A stretch of DNA of 64,000 nt, taken from NCBI GenBank assembly GCA_030490835.1, contig CM059971.1, forward strand, positions 4,818,007-4,882,006. Reading direction: 5' to 3'. Below the pieces are notes generated by a model. That model saw only the letters and a program-made list of their open reading frames with translations, made no database searches and had not been told where the DNA came from. A program made the translations under genes and the position numbers. How positions within the stretch are numbered: position 1 is the stretch's first letter; every line of letters starts with the position of its first letter. This stretch comes from Annona cherimola. Its lineage: Eukaryota; Streptophyta; Magnoliopsida; Magnoliales; Annonaceae. This document shows positions 31,598-42,397 of the stretch, piece after piece.

Positions 31598-31981
31598 GTC
31601 CAGTCGGATGCTTGGAAAACCACCACCCCACAAGTCGCCTAAAAAGGGCATTTTCGGCACTTTCGTTTTAGTTTCCCGAGCAGCGGGACTGACGACGGAA
31701 GCGGTACGAAGTCCAGTGTCCGAGGCAAGCTGCCAAGACCAGCCTCGACGGCACCGGTTGTCTGCCACTCTTCCCACATTCCACTACCATGAGACGAGAA
31801 AACACACATCTTTTGACGGAATTTCGAAAATACCATCAATGGAGAAGGAAAGGAACCCTGCTTATCTGCCGCGTGGCGACATGGTCGACACTAAAATAAA
31901 TCTAAATTAATGCCTTGGTAACACGTGGAATTGCACTTATTAATATATTTAAAAACAAAGACTACACCACTTGTAGATAAA
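31598..31981. other. Unique, GC-balanced intergenic segment
   Basis: About 31600-31900 is non-repetitive in the window and moderately GC-rich. It has a 100-codon + frame (31608-31910) and overlapping - frames. None resembles a known protein. Confidence 0.35.
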
Positions 31982-32217
31982 GGGCGTGTTTCGCAACCGG
32001 TAAAAGATGTCAAATTAAAACTTTTTCCTCTCAGTAATAATTTTTTTTATTATTTATTTATATTTTTCAATATAATTATTTTACTTTTCAATCATTTTTA
32101 CACAACTACTCATATAACTAATCTATCTATTTCCACTTTATACTTTTTACTCATCAGGTAACAAATTTTATACTAAAAATTTTTTATCCAAAAATTTTAC
32201 AACTTTCCAATCACACC
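31982..32217 (-). mobile_element. Family A MITE, reverse
   Basis: Starts GGGCGTGTTTCGCAACC and ends AACTTTCCAATCACACC before TAA. Reverse family order inside. Confidence 0.7.
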
Positions 32218-32632
32218 TAAAGTGGATAAGATTAACATAATAAAATAATTTAACTTAAATTTATATTTTCAATTTTTAAATCATATAAAATATTCTATAC
32301 AATATTATTACATTCTAATATATATAAATATATATATATTATAATTTATACATCAATATATTTTCGAGTAAGGCGGGCCATACCCGAATGATTTTTTATT
32401 TCATCCGCATACCTGCGTAATTGATTTGTCTTTTAGCTGAATAATAATGTTAAATGCAACGGAGAGGGAATTTTATACAACCGTTAACGTGAGATAAAAT
32501 TAAATATCAGTAACACAATCAGGCCCATTTATAATGGAGAAAACAAGCTCCCATCGATCAGTAAGACCAACTGCTCTCAATCTATGTATTTGGGTCAAAA
32601 TTTTATGAGCGGGATTTAAAACTAGGCATAGC
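32218..32632. other. AT-rich intergenic DNA
   Basis: A short fold-back family D fragment (about 32230-32320) and a TA-rich run near 32320. No gene. Confidence 0.4.
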
Positions 32633-33753
32633 TAGGGGTGTTAATGGATTGGGTTAAACGAGTTGGAGCCTAATTCTAATCCTAACCCATTTAATATATC
32701 TTAACCTTAATCCATTTATTAACCCATTTAAAAAACTTCAACCCTAACCCATTTACAACCCATTTAATAAACGAGTTAACAGGTTGTGTTTGTTACTAAT
32801 TTTAATGCCAAAAATCTTCAATAAACTCTGTAAAATTAAATAAATTAAATAACTCGAAGTTAACATACCTGATCTGCCGAGTCTTCGTGCGTGCGGCGGT
32901 AGATCAAAGGTCGCAGTGGGTGTCGACTGCCGACGTCTGTCGAGTGCCGAATATGACACCCGTTCCTTTACAGTTTGTAGGTAAGCCCTTCAATGACTTA
33001 ACGGACTGGAGATGTACACAATGGCAAGAGGAGGAGGCGAGCTAGCTTTTCCAGTGGCGAGTAAGAGAAGAGAGAAAGGGCGATGAAGAGAGCCAACGTA
33101 GTCCACAAATCGATAACAGATGAGGAGCGAGGACCGCAGCGAGCAAGAGAGAAAAGGGAGAAGAGGAGTGGGCGAGGGAGACACTTTATGCCCTTGAAGA
33201 ATGCTCTGGTTGATGTAACTGCAGCATTAAATGTGATTCATTTATTTGTATGTGGCTTTGTTGATAGCGCAGTGCAGCGCAGTTGTCATGGGTCGTTGAG
33301 CGAGGGAGTCAAAAGCAATTGATGCTTTTGTAGAAGGGGTCCCAACTCTGAAATATGACTGTACGTGCGGCGGCAAATCCAAAAGAACTTCATATCTCAG
33401 TCTCGACTGTGATTGCAGAAGTTAACATCATGCGCGGGCGCTGGGTGGGACAGAGTGCCGAGAGCAGGAAGCTGAGAACCGACTAAATTTATATATATAT
33501 TATATATTATATATATATTTATATATAATATATTATAAATGGGTTATACGGGTTAGACGGATTATATAAACGGGTTGGACGGGTTGATGAATTGCAAAGT
33601 CTCAACCCTAATCTATTTATTTAATTAAATAGTTAAACAGGTTGGCGGATCATAGCCCATTTATTTAAAAATCTCAATCCAAACCCAGTTATTAACCGGC
33701 TGGACGAATGGGTTGATGGGTTGACGGGTTGACCATAACCATTAACACCCCTA
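32633..33753. mobile_element. Non-autonomous hAT element (AACGGGTT family), with GC-rich cargo
   Basis: TAGGGGTGTTAATGG at the left and CATTAACACCCCTA at the right. Flanks are GGCATAGC (32625-32632) and GGCACAAC (33754-33761), 6 of 8 identical with both differences transitions. The outer 230-250 bp on each side match the 547-bp relative at 11046. The middle (about 32872-33482) is unrelated and GC-rich. A TA-rich stretch at about 33490-33535 corresponds to the shorter TA run of the small copy. Confidence 0.9.
32872..33482. other. GC-rich cargo in the hAT element
   Basis: The segment begins at GATCTGCCGAGTCTTCGTGC, exactly where the 547-bp relative continues with AATTTAATTTATTTTGG. It contains purine-rich GAGAGAAAAGGGAGAAGAGG-like sequence on +. 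Open frames of 64-79 codons are low-complexity. The source is unknown. Confidence 0.55.
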
Positions 33754-34488
33754 GGCACAACAACCTTAATGCCTTATTTAGCTACGGAGCCCCTATTTAA
33801 TATAGAAATAATATTGGTAAGAGTATCAAAGATATGTAGTAGGAATGTTCTTCTTATCAAAACTATTAGCTTTTAATAAGTTAGTTTAGGATAATTATTC
33901 AATACTTACATAGGTATGGAAACTTCCATGATTACCCTTGATTTAAATTTTAAATATATTTTTAATATTTCCATATAAGTCATGACATTTAGATATTATA
34001 GTGGAGCATGTTCCTACCCTTACACAATGAAGGAAAATTTTTTCTAAATTCCCACAACACTGGAGAAGTATAATTATAAAATTCTTGAGAAATTATAAAA
34101 CCCCCGTTAAAGGAAGACTAAACTGTAAAAATATCAAAGAAAGTACCTGCACTTAGCAGCGATTGTAGCCAACCTTGGGTAAATTTTAAATACATAATCT
34201 AAACAATTTACCATATTTAATGCACTTAGTTTGTCATGTTACCAAACATAAATTTTATTGGAAACTCATATTTTGTGGAAAACTATTATCCTTTAAGATT
34301 GAATACGAAATTTTTTAAAAAAGTATAATATAAATATAGTACATAAAACTTTAGAATACATGTAGTTTTTTATGAAAATATAAATGAGTAAATACGGTAA
34401 ATTGTTTAGATTTTCAAAAATTTTAAAATGAAAAAGTCAAGGGTAAAGATAGAGGCATTCATGCTTATGCTTACATAAGTAATTGAAT
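33754..34488. other. AT-rich intergenic DNA
   Basis: A weak inverted relationship exists between TACCATATTTAATGC-type and TACGGTAAATTG-type segments at about 34190-34410, both near TCTAAACAAT / ATTGTTTAGA. It may be another fold-back of about 220 bp. No gene. Confidence 0.35.
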
Positions 34489-34962
34489 AAATTTTGTTAC
34501 AAATATGCCTTTAAAGTTTGACCAATATTATATCTGTATCTCTAAGTTTGCTGATATTATAAATATACTCACGAAATTTGCATGAAATTACAAGCGTGTT
34601 CCTTCCCATTAGGATACCGTTAGAATTTTTCTGTAAAATGACAATAATGTCTTTTAAGTCAAGCGATACACTTGTAAGTTTCCAAATATTGTATACGTAT
34701 TCTTCATTTCGTTATTTTATATATTTACATATATAAAATTTTAGATTTTTTGAAAATATGCTTGTAACATTTGCAAAAATTATAAGCCTATCACTTGACT
34801 TAAAGTGCGTTATCATCATTTTATAGAAAATTCTAATGGCACCCTAACAGATAAAACACGTTTGCAATTTTATGCAAACCTTGTAGTCATATTAGCAATC
34901 TCGGCTAATTTAGAGACATGGGTACAATATTTGTCAAACCTTATAAATATATTTGCAAAAAT
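34489..34962. mobile_element. Long-TIR fold-back element (MULE-like)
   Basis: Arms of about 180 bp: CATTAGGATACCGTTAGAAT and TTTTAAGTCAAGCGATA in the left arm pair with ATTCTAATGGCACCCTAACA and TATCACTTGACTTAAAGTG in the right arm. The outer ends begin AATTTTGTTACAAATATG and the complement of ATATTTGCAAAAAT. No TSD resolved. Confidence 0.7.
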
Positions 34963-35596
34963 CTCAATCAAATCATTTTCCGGTTAATCCAACCTCATAC
35001 GAAAGCTTTACGACTACACTTTAAACATGCTTGATCTAACATTCATGCATATGTCCATTTCAAACGATGTTTCTTGCCAAATATTTTCTTCTCGGATATG
35101 ATCGATTTCAACTCAAATTTCAAATTTATGCCCAAAATCACAAACTCATGCACGTTTAAATCACATTAGACATTCTAATATTCATGCATATATTCGTCTC
35201 AAACAAGTGCTCTCATTAAAATTCTCCTCTTGGATTTATACTCAAACTTCATATTTACGCATAAAATCATAATGTAACCGGTATTAATTTAAAAAATTTG
35301 AACTCTAACCTTAATAAACGAACCAAATTAAGCGCCAATCAAATGTCTCCCTTTCGAAAATTCAAAGCATTTCACTATTGCCTTCTCTCTCTAGCCATTA
35401 CTGAGCCCTACATGCTGTCCCTTTCTTACGCATTTGATGGATTCTAGTTCGTTTCTTTTCGCTGGATTGACCAATTAAACTTCGTAGTATTCCACAATGT
35501 ACACGTGACACATTCAGCTATATATTTCTATATCAAATTTTGATATTCTCATTCGTATTGATTATCTTGAAACTAGAGCGGTTATATGTTCATATT
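34963..35596. other. AT-rich intergenic DNA
   Basis: Two diverged segments around 35030-35140 and 35155-35250 share AACATTCATGCATAT..GTC, TTCTTCTCGGAT-like and CAAACTTCA..TTTACGC motifs, an old tandem duplication of about 130 bp. No gene. Confidence 0.4.
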
Positions 35597-35613
35597 GCTT
35601 TTATTAGCTTTTT

Positions 35614-35894
35614 TTTTATGGTTTATATTTACATACATCTCAACACATATTACATTATAGTTCTGAGACATTCTTACAAACAAGGAGATACATAACTCCT
35701 CCAAAGAAATCTGGAGACACAGCTCCACTAAAGAATTAGGAAGAACAGCTTCCATCCAGCCCAAGGGAGACAACAGCTCCCACCCCACCTCAAAGGGAGA
35801 CCACAGCTCCCACACCAATTTTCCGAGCCGAAATCCCAACGTGGGATTTGAACCCACGACCTACGCTAAGGGGCCCGACACCCCTGCTACCTAC
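35614..35894 (-). mobile_element. tRNA-derived SINE, minus strand, perfect 17-bp TSD
   Basis: Flanked by identical 17-mers GCTTTTATTAGCTTTTT at 35597-35613 and 35895-35911. Read on the minus strand, the head has GGTCGTGGGTTCAAATCCCA (pol III box B). The body has repeated GGGAGCTGT..TCTCCC units, and the tail TTGTAAGAATGTCTCAGAAC, GTAAATATAAACCAT and an A run abuts the TSD. The perfect TSD indicates a recent insertion. It is not a tRNA gene because no acceptor stem can be formed. Confidence 0.95.
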
Positions 35895-35911
35895 GCTTTT
35901 ATTAGCTTTTT

Positions 35912-37277
35912 CATTGGATATACAATATTACATTTCATCTCATATCGTAATTAAGCTTAGAAAATTATAAATAGACAACAAGATCTCATCTATCTATGAG
36001 CAAGACAACAAGCTTCCACCTAAAGTCCGACTCCAATGACAAAGTTGAATGGAGAATAGGATTAAGCATCATTGCGACCAACCAAAATGGTGTCTGGTTG
36101 TCATATTGCCTTTATTAGATGAATAGCTTATTATGTGTTATTTTTATACTCTTAATTAACAAAGGGATATAATTTAGTGGCCCAAGTAGTTCTCAAGATT
36201 CCAGTGTGCCATATTTTGGGCTTAGCTTGATTATGAAATCAAAATCTTATGAGTCATTTTGTTTAATATTTTTTTGCTCGATTAAACTTGTTGTTAAAAA
36301 TTATTTTATTTAAAATTTTTGGTGGGCTTTATCAGCTTAAATTATATATAATTATGTGTAAATTATGAAAAATGATCAGAACTATTATATATGCTTTAAA
36401 AATATAATAATAATAATTTATAAAATAATTTATCTACCTAAGAATTATGTGTTTGACTATTTGGATATTGAAAATATAATTTTAAAATTTATATATCAAT
36501 GAAAATATTTTGTTACATTAATTTTATACATTTTCAGATTGAGGTTGTATGTATATTTGTTTTGAACGAAACCTAATTTAAGCAACCAATTCTAAATAGA
36601 TTAGGTGAATTGGACTTTGATTCATTACCAAAATTGGCCCAAAATAGGAAAAAATACATTAATTTTCAGTCACACCTCTACTGAAAATACTACCTATTTA
36701 CAAATTAAAAAACAAATTATAATCTTTCTTATGTTATAACCATATAATATCAATAATTAAATTATTATTTTATAATTGTAATGAAAATCATTTAGATCAA
36801 AGTTTTGGGTAGGCTACGCCCGCCTAAAAATATTTATAGTTATATATATAATATGAAAATCAATATCTTCTAAAAATCTATCGATATAGGAAGAAGTTAT
36901 AGATGGTATGGATGCTAAATTAATATTTTAAGGATTCCTCACAGACTTCTGAGAAACCCAAGATTATTTTTTGTGGTATCTCTTACTTCGTTAATGTAAA
37001 ATTAAAATTCGAACATTCATATTATTTTAAAAAAAAATTTCTTATCAGTATCAGAAATTGGCTTAATTAAGTGAGAAAATCTTGTCAAGTTTAAGTTTTG
37101 GGTTGAGGAGATTAGATGCTTTGGGTTTTTTTTTTTTTTTTTAACAAAGTTGTGTTCCTTCATGTCCTTGAACAATGCTGCTCCGTTATACCTAAATACG
37201 CTTTGAGAACAATTAGGAATGATTGGATATGGTGTCGGAAGCCTCTTTCTTGCATTGTTCATCCCCTGTGTAAAGAT
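35912..37277. other. AT-rich intergenic DNA with fold-back fragments
   Basis: Fold-back family D fragment at about 36330-36560 (AATTATGTGTAAATTATGAA, TTATACATTTTCAGATTGAG). A T run is at about 37126-37142. No gene is supported. Confidence 0.4.
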
Positions 37278-37455
37278 CAATGTTTTGAAAACCGAACCGG
37301 TCACTGAACCGGTTTTGTGACCGGTTCCCGGTTTTTTCCGGTTCAACCGGACCGAACCGGTGGTCGGACCGCGGTTGAACCGGTAACAGTGACGAACTGG
37401 GACGTGACCGGTTCACGGTCCGACCGCCCGGTTCGGTCCGGTTTTCAAAACACTG
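37278..37455. mobile_element. 178-bp hAT MITE (GGTT-rich family), perfect 8-bp TSD
   Basis: CAATGTTTTGAAAACCGAAC to TCCGGTTTTCAAAACACTG, flanked by identical GTAAAGAT at 37270-37277 and 37456-37463. The whole element is built of ACCGGTT/AACCGGT variants. It shares its termini with 773-2245. Confidence 0.95.
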
Positions 37456-38530
37456 GTAAAGATATGACTTTGCCTTTGGAATAATATAAGTTGTCCTTCT
37501 AGAATTCTTCTTGCTATATATAGGTCGGCTGGAGAACTGTTAGGGGGTACTAACTGGTGTTTTATCATAAAAGAAATCATTTTAATGCAAGTCGTATGTG
37601 GGCCCTTAAAGTAATTATGTGTAAGTTATAAAAAAATAGATCCATTTGTAAAAGCATTAAAATTTTATTATATTCACATCGCAAGAGTGTGTTAGACATT
37701 TTAGATGTAAAATTAATAACTATGAAATTAATATATAAATTACATAATTTTATTATATTGAGGACGTGTAAAATTAATAACTATGAAATTAACATATAAA
37801 TTACATAATTTTATTATATTAAAGACGTGTTTCAAATCATACTAGATTTTTAGATTGAATCTGTATCACCATTCCCAATACAACTTTTTCAATTTCCAAT
37901 GCAACTTTACTCATTTCTAATACAACTTTACTTATTCCTAATACAACTTTACTCATTCTCAATACATATCATTACATTCTCATCCCAAATACAGATTCAA
38001 TCCAAGAATCTCATACATTTGGAACACGTCCTGATGTTACAAACTTATCAAATGAGTATTATACATGCATTGATCTGGACGAATACTAGTTCCTAGTTAA
38101 ATGTAGTGGGCGGAGTGAATTCCATGTCATCATTGTTATCAAGGTGAACCACTTTTGAATGATTAATCGAAAATAAAATCCTATTTTAAAATAGATATAT
38201 AAATTTAAAACTCTTACTACATTAGTTTTACATTTCTTTATTTATATTAAATAGGACTTATATCAATATTCGGATGAAATTTAGTTTTCTTACTGAACAA
38301 ATAATTTTAAATGTCATAGGCTGATTGAATTTTTAATTAATCACTAAAGTTAGCCAAAATACTAGCAACATCAGTGTTCATAAGTATGAAAAGTAATGGA
38401 ATAAGACATGAATGGGATGAAGAGATTCAATAATAAAGAAGATCATTATACATTGAGGAATGATAAATTACACTAGAATTGGAAAAGAAATATTAGAAAT
38501 GAAAAATGCAAGCTTATTAGATATGAGAAG
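37456..38530. other. Intergenic DNA with two small tandem repeats
   Basis: Between about 37704 and 37830, GTAAAATTAATAACTATGAA followed by ATTACATAATTTTATTATAT occurs twice at about 63-bp spacing. Between about 37880 and 37960, a 20-22-bp AATACAACTTTACTCATT unit occurs three to four times. No gene. Confidence 0.6.
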
Positions 38531-38917
38531 TAATCTTGTTAGCTCTGGCTAAGTAAATGCGCCGCTTAGCCCACTTTAGAAAATTTATTTATAACATTTT
38601 TTAACTTTTTTCTTCGTACACTTGGTTATATAAGTGTATTTAACATATAAATTAAGTTTTATCATTTTCAGATTTGTTTATATATTTTTTTTAAATTTTT
38701 AAATATCTATGTGTGTGTGTATATATGTATTTAAAATATCCTTATCTCTAAAAATAAATATATATATATATATTCAAAAATGGTAAAACTTAGTTTATAT
38801 GTTAAATATACATAGATAAACAAGTATATGAAGAAAAAATAAATTTTTTTTATTATAACTGGATTTTTCAAGGTGAGCTAAATGAAACATTTTAGTCTAG
38901 GCTAACAAGATCATTCC
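38531..38917. mobile_element. Fold-back element, family F (relative of 2456-2837)
   Basis: The left arm has AATCTTGTTAGCTCTGGCTA and CGCTTAGCCCAC; the right arm has GGTGAGCTAAATG and AGGCTAACAAGATCATT. The family F core (ATAAGTGTATTTAACATATA) is in both arms. Confidence 0.75.
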
Positions 38918-39512
38918 TAATTACATATCTACAAATAACAAATATATTAAAAATAGATAAATCTCATATCAACCACACTTTTTACAGTGCCGAAGCCACT
39001 TGGGAGTTCTGCTCATGTGACTTAAGTTTGACTTGATTTTGTTTAACTTGAATATTATCTCGATTCACCCAAAATTTAACATTATTCCAGTAATTTATAC
39101 ATTTTTATTGTCAACGGGGAACGTTTGCCTGCAATTATTATTTATCGAAACCCTGCCATGAGCAAAGAGACCACAATTTTTAATTCATTTTTCAGCTTCC
39201 TTCCATTAGTCTTACAGAAAGAAACGGTGCAGATCACATCATGCATTTCCACGGTAGACTTTAGATTCCACAAAGAAAAACGACAGATATGGCTGTCCAA
39301 ATTCCAAAAACCCGTCCACAAAGCAAAACGACAGATATTGTTGTTCGAATTCCAAAAACTGGCTGGATTTTTATAAAACAGACAGACCTGTAAATAAGCG
39401 CCCACCTTCGTTTTACGCGCGTTTCTGCATTTTGCAAAAATAAAGCCTACAAATTCTAATTTTGCTCAAAAACCCTACAAAGTTTACTAAACAAGTAAGA
39501 AAAATTCTTATT
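38918..39512. other. Intergenic DNA; 83-codon ORF with internal 45-bp repeat
   Basis: An 83-codon + frame (39125-39376) contains a 45-bp direct repeat (about 39269-39360). Its two copies share AAACGACAGATAT and AATTCCAAAAAC, giving repeated RQI-L-FQK peptides. No family is recognised and the opposite strand is also open, so I do not call a gene. Confidence 0.35.
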
Positions 39513-39792
39513 GCGTGTGTTTGAGAATGAATAAAACTTTTGATGAAAAGTTTGGAGAGTAAAAGTTGTCAAATGATGTGATATGATAGGAGTAATGATG
39601 AGGAGTAATGATGATAAAGTTAAAATAGATAGGTTAATTGTATGGGTAGTTGTGTAGAAATGATTGAAAAATAGGGTAGTTGTATGAGAAAATGTGAAAA
39701 AATGATTAAAAAATATAATAATTATAGAGAGTGAAAAGTTTTAGATTGAAAAGTTTTAAGTTGACATTTTTTTCTCATTGCCAAACACACCC
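39513..39792 (+). mobile_element. Family A MITE, intact
   Basis: GCGTGTGTTTGAGAATG to TTGCCAAACACACCC, with ATT on both sides. Contains a full set of family landmarks. Confidence 0.8.
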
Positions 39793-40839
39793 ATTATGTT
39801 CTTTGAATCCCACTTAACTAGTTTACATAAAAATAGTTTCATGTAATTTTATCCTTTTTTTCTTAATAATTGATAAAAAAAATTTACTTTATTTATTTAG
39901 TATCATTTAGTTAACTAGGAGGTTCAGTTTCATCCAAATTAAAATAAGTGTTGATGGGCCATGTTTGCTTAGAAATTTATATATTCATGTATAAATCATG
40001 AAAAATATTTGTATCCACTCATTACGCATTAGGATATAACAATAACTGCTTCATAATATCATTTATCTCTATAGTAATGATATTTTAATTGATTTACATA
40101 TTGAAATATTTAACATCAAATTATTTTAGTAATACACTCTATATTATATCATTAGGCTATACCGAGGTTGACTATTTTAAGTAGCATGATTTTCAAAAAA
40201 TGGAAAAGAGAGATACTTTTAAGATTTTTAGTGTTAACTATAATAAAATACCTCGGCTGAAAATTCAGTTATGGGTCAGTTCGGAATTCGCAAAAATACT
40301 AAAATAACTGTGCTGAAAATTCAGTTATGGTCAAAATACTAAAATATCTGTGCTGAAAATTCAATTATGGGTCTGCTCAGAAGATGTAAAACGATATATC
40401 ATTTATAGCAACTTTCAATTTTCATGCAGGATAAGACTGGATTTCTACTCACCGTATGTTAATGAGCGGTAGATAATCCCTCTCTATTACCTTGTTTCTT
40501 TTATTTGAATTAATTATCCACCCCATCCCATCCCATCCCAAGTAACAAGGTCTAAGAGACAATCAATGCCTCCATGATCCCGTTTGATGCTAAAAGATCA
40601 TTAACACTACTTCTTTTATAATTTATTATTAACACTACATTTTAATCATTTTCATATCATTCCACATAACTATGATGTTAATTTATTGTATTCTCTCTTC
40701 CTTGATTGTTACCTCCTCTGATATATCATATTATTTCTTATTTTAGCTCTTAACTAATGGAACCCATGTATGCTTTTAGGGGTGTATTTGTTTAGAAAAG
40801 AATAAAAAATAAAAAATAAAAACATAGAAGTCAACACTT
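39793..40839. other. Intergenic DNA with fold-back D fragment and short tandem repeats
   Basis: A family D fragment is at about 39835-40150. At about 40262-40380 CTGAAAATTCAGTTATGG, which itself includes the palindrome CTGAAAATTCAG, occurs three times. A CATCCCATCC run is near 40520. No gene. Confidence 0.5.
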
Positions 40840-40849
40840 CTGGATCCAC

Positions 40850-41280
40850 AGATTTTGGAAACCACTGCTATGTTGTTGGGATGAAGTGGGCCTTAGAAGG
40901 CCATTTTGCTAACCTACAGGTGGAATCTGACTCGTTGATTCTTATTGATTTTTTGGTGGGTGAATGCTCCATTAGGGCTCCGGTGGGTACGATTGTTTCA
41001 CAAATCCATCAAATCGCCCTTCATGCCCACTCTTTGTCTTTTCACCACGTGTTACGGGCTGAGAACTCTATCGCTTATCTTTTAGCTGATTTTGTGTCAT
41101 TTCATTTTTTGCCTGAACAAGAATGGAGGGATACTTCACTATTTTTTTTTCAAGAAAAACTCTGTACAGATAATTTTTTGGCAATGTTATACGATGATAG
41201 CCCTATCCTTTCCACCTCTGGTCGTTCTCACTCTCAGAGGTTGGCAGGATAGGTGTTCATCTTTTAATAAAAAAAAAAAA
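40850..41280 (+). pseudogene. LINE-derived RNase H-like (RVT_3) fragment
   Basis: The open frame 40881-41252 encodes LQVESDSLILIDFLVGE, then SLSFHHVLRAENSIAYLLA, the pattern of the RNase H-like domain at the C-terminus of plant L1-type LINEs (VESD..., HV.RE.N..AD.LA). The expected AD is LA here. An A-rich tail follows at 41268-41280. AACACTT occurs both upstream (about 40834) and just after the A run (about 41279), a possible short TSD. It would be the 3' end of a 5'-truncated LINE insertion. Confidence 0.7.
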
Positions 41281-41287
41281 CACTTAA

Positions 41288-41567
41288 GAGTGTGTTTGGT
41301 AATGAATAAAACTTTTGATGAAATGTTTTCGAAAGTAAAAGTTGTCAAATGATATGATATGATAAGAGTAATGACGAGTAGTAATGAAGATAAAGTTAAA
41401 ATAGATAGGTTAGTTATGTGGATAGTTGTGTAGAAATGATTGAAAAGTAGGGTACTTGTATAGAAAAATATGAAAAAATGATTAAAAATATGATAGTTGT
41501 GGAGAGTGAAAAGTTTTAGATTGAAAAGTTTTATCTTGACATTTTCTATTGATTGACAAACACACCC
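41288..41567 (+). mobile_element. Family A MITE, intact reference copy, TAA TSD
   Basis: 280 bp from GAGTGTGTTTGGTAATG to GACAAACACACCC, flanked by TAA at 41285-41287 and 41568-41570. Landmarks in order are AATGATATGATATGATAAG, AGTTAAAATAGATAGGTTAG, AGAAATGATTGAAAAGTAGG, AAATGATTAAAAATATGATA, GAGTGAAAAGTTTTAGATTG. No coding capacity. Confidence 0.92.
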
Positions 41568-41595
41568 TAAGTATCTTATTTTTTAATTTTTACCT

Positions 41596-41975
41596 TATAT
41601 TTCAATGATCTTTTCATATCTTTTGCAATAATTTCATCATGTTTTTTTATATTAACTATTCTATTTTTTTATTTTTTACTTTATTTTTATCGTATTTATT
41701 TCATTCTTATTCTTTAGTACTTACTATTCTTAAAAACAAACATAGTCGCATTTTTATTTTGTAAAAGCTCATATTTACCTTTCTATTTCAATAATCTTTT
41801 CCTATCTTTATCTTTGCAATAATTTCATCATTTTTTTGTATTAACTATTTTATTTATTTTTAAAATTTTTGCTTTACTCTTATCATATTTATTTCGTTCT
41901 CAGTCTTTAGTTCTTATTATCCTTAAAAACAAACACAGTCGAATATTTTTATTTTGCAAAAGCTCATATTTTTCT
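41596..41975 (+). repeat. 183-bp tandem duplication upstream of the IQD gene
   Basis: Two successive units each contain TTTCAAT(G/A)ATCTTTTC, GCAATAATTTCATCAT, CTTAAAAACAAACA.AGTCG and GCAAAAGCTCATATTT or GTAAAAGCTCATATTT in the same order. They end about 420 bp before the IQD start codon. Confidence 0.8.
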
Positions 41976-42397
41976 AAAAGATTGCGACAAAGCCCATATG
42001 CACACGAATCGCGAAAAGCTCGGCCGGATCGCATATTCAAAATTCCAAACTGCTTCGTAAAATATATATTTTTCAAAAAAGCATTTGTTGACGTGATAAA
42101 AAAGATGAATACGTGTCAGACCGCACTTTTACGCGTGGGTCCAAAAGGCTATTTCTGTAATTAAGGGTTAATGCAAGGCCAATATGAAAAATGACTCTGC
42201 GAGCGGGATTCCTCGTTCCCGTTGCGTCTTTTGAATTTCAAAAATCAAACGGCTATCAAACAAAAACCTGCTCGGAAATCCAGCTTCTCTCTGTCCCCTC
42301 CAGACAAAAGAACACAGCCTTCCTTGTCCTGCCTAGATTCTTTTCTCGCCTCCAAAGTCGTTCTTCTCTCCTCTTCTTCCAGAAGAGATTCTCTGAG

